Shown piece after piece: positions 57,901-60,900 of a DNA stretch of 64,000 nucleotides. The notes under the pieces were generated by a model, which saw nothing but the letters and a program-made list of their open reading frames with translations, was not told the DNA's origin and made no database searches. This stretch comes from Mactra quadrangularis. Its lineage: Eukaryota > Mollusca > Bivalvia > Venerida > Mactridae. A program made the translations under genes and the position numbers. The DNA is taken from contig CM046307.1 of NCBI GenBank assembly GCA_025267735.1, positions 34,835,231 to 34,899,230 on the forward strand. Reading direction: 5' to 3'. Position 1 is the stretch's first letter, and every line of letters begins with the position of its first letter.

Positions 57901-60900
57901 GCTGGGACTAAATTTATATTAAAACTTTGTCCGGACAGTAGCTCAATAATGACTGTACCTAGGTTCCCCAAATTTTATGTAAGGGTAGCATATGCCCTTT
58001 TGGTTTTGAGGCCCCTGGGTTAAAGGTCAAGATCGCAAGGACATCATAAGGAAAAACCTTGCCCAGAGAATAACTCAACAACCACTTTATCTAGTAGATT
58101 CACCAAATTTTATGTATTGATACTCTTTGGGTCAAGGGTGTGAACTTTTTGGTTCTGAGGCCCCAGGGTCAAGGTCACTGGAAGTTCATATGGGAAAACT
58201 TTGTGCTTGTGAAAACTCAACCACAGGCTGTACCTAGGTTCTCATTGCTTTGGATAGCCCTCCAGTTAAGGATGTGACCTATTCTGAGGTCTCGGGGTCA
58301 TTGGTCAAGGGCACATGGACTTCATATGAGATAGAACACAGCATGGACTGCACACGGGCGTATAATGCCCTGCCCAGCGGAGCTCTTGTTACAATTATGA
58401 TATTGTGAACATTTAACTGTCAGACGGACAATATAAAATCTGTTGGACATTCAAATTTACATGCATCTGACAAGTTTGTTAAGTGTTAGATCATTTTCCA
58501 GATTGTTGGACCATATTTTTGGTATTAAATTCATAGATATACTCTGAAACCTTGCTTAAAGACCACCCTGATTCAAGGACCATCCTGCTAAAACAAGGTT
58601 CGTACAGACCTTGAAAAGTGCTTGAATTTTAAGGTCTACCTTGAAAAGTGCTTAAAATGATTTTTAGTGCTTAAAAGTGCTTATTTTCATTTGCAACTTT
58701 GAAAAATGCTTGAAAAGTGCTTATTTTCGGTCCAATAGTGCTTGAATATTTAATTATTATAACTTACTTTAATTTTAGGCTGGAAAATGAAAGGAGATAG
58801 ACTGAAAAGTTAGGGACGAAGAATATTACATTAATTCAGTCACATAAAATATAATGAATATTAGTCCTTGAATTTGGCACCCTGTAAATAGACTGATTTC
58901 GAAAAGAACAGAATTTTTTGTTCTGTTTTTTGGTCGACGAATTATGCTAGACAAATAAATCTGATATTAAGACAACCCCGCTAATAAGACCACTTTTTAA
59001 AAGAAAGGTTAGTGGTCTTAATATAGGGGTTCCAGTGTATTCATTTTATACAAAGTTTTTGACATTTTTGACCTGACAATAAGTTAAGGTTTGTCAATCT
59101 CAATGTCAGATTGACCTTTGCTCAGTATCTAGTGTCTGCTTAGATAGTGAAACTTTCAGGTCATTAGAGCAAATTAGTTTTTGCTGAAGGATATCAATAC
59201 TCTTATGACTATGTTATTTTTCAATACTCTTATGTCTATGTTATTTTTTTTAATTCAAGATGAAACTGCATTTACCCAGTAGAAAACAGAAAACTGTATT
59301 TACGCAGTAGGAGCAGTTAAACTGTATTAACATAGTAGGAACAGTTGAACTGTATTTACGTTGTAGGAACAGTTGAACTGTAATAACGTAGGAACAGTTG
59401 AACTGTATTTACGTTGTAGGAACAGTTGAACTGTAATAACGTTGTAGGAACAGTTGAACTGTAATAACGTAGGAACAGTTGAACTGTATTTACGTTGTAG
59501 GAACAGTTGAACTGTAATAACGTTGTAGGAATAGTTGAACTGTATTTACGTTGTAGGAACAGTTGAACTGTATTTACCTAGTAAAAAGGAAGTTTTAGGC
59601 TTGACATTTATATACTACAGTGGAACCTGTATTAATGGTCACCTCTATATAGCGTGACCCTGTCCATTACGGTCAGTTCAGGGTCCTCCCGAACAGTTTT
59701 GTTCTAATTTGACCCTTTATATATAGCCTGACCCTCCTCAACGCGGTCAGCGGACACTAGTTTTGGACCAATTTGCGTCGTATAGTGGTCAGTATAACGG
59801 TCATTTGACTGGAGCAAGTAATTTTCACGGATGTGTAAAAATAACGATCAACAGCTGACAGAATATAAACATTTAATCACGCTAAAGGCGTGAAAAACAA
59901 TTCTACAATAGATAATGGCAATTATTGTTATTATACCCCCGCTTCGAAGAAGAGGGGGGTATACTGTTTTACCCTTGTCTGTCCGTCCGTCCGTCCGTTA
60001 CAAAATTTCCGTCGCAGTTTTCTCAGCAACTATAACATGCAGCAGCCTAATACTTTGCATATTGCTTCATCCCATAGTCCCATGTGGTGTAAAGCGATTT
60101 CATGCTCCTTGCTCATCTACTTCCTGTTTGTCGCATATTTTTAGATTTTTGCGGGAGTATCACTAGTGAGCATTAGCTCACAGATTTACTTGTTTAATCT
60201 GTTAAAGAGAGTTTTGTGTGTCCTTACAAACAAGATTGAGTAAAAATTATATTTTATTAAGATTACTTTTCTCAACATCGGAGATATTTTCGTATCGAAA
60301 TTATTTGCTTCGCACTCGCAGATAGTTATGATTTTTCGTCGACATGGCCAGCAATATATGTATATGAATATACTTGTCAAGTGGAAAATGACAAGTTATT
60401 GAATACTTCCATTGCAATCAGTGCAACTGTGGATATGTGGCTTGACAATACATCAAGTCTGAAGAAATGGCTTACTATTTTTGTTAAATACTAAACTAGC
60501 TTGATTTATAATTTCATTTCCATTACATTTCATTGTCCAATGAATATTATGTCTTTACATTAATTTATATTTAAAATGATATATAATGTTTATATAGGAC
60601 TATACAGTGTAACCTCTGCAGAGCGACTTTCGGCTGAGTTTGAAAAATGTGTCGCGCTGCAGAGGTGTCGCTCTGCAGAGGTAGACATTTTCTACTGATC
60701 ACGAAAAACGGTCGTTTTCGGTACGGAAAACTGGACGTTATCCGTTCCGTTATGTAAATACAGTTATTCGCAGGCGCTAATCGACAAAAGTAAAAAGTTT
60801 TGATATGATTACAAAGTGTTTTTTTAAATAAATCATTATAATCGTTAAAAATTCCTAGCATGATGGTTAGTTTTACGCAAAAGAAAGCAATACATTAGAG

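Noticed and set aside
59890..60166. Two overlapping ~84-codon frames
   Set aside because: Both run across the family F/B junction and inside family B, which encodes nothing in its other copy.
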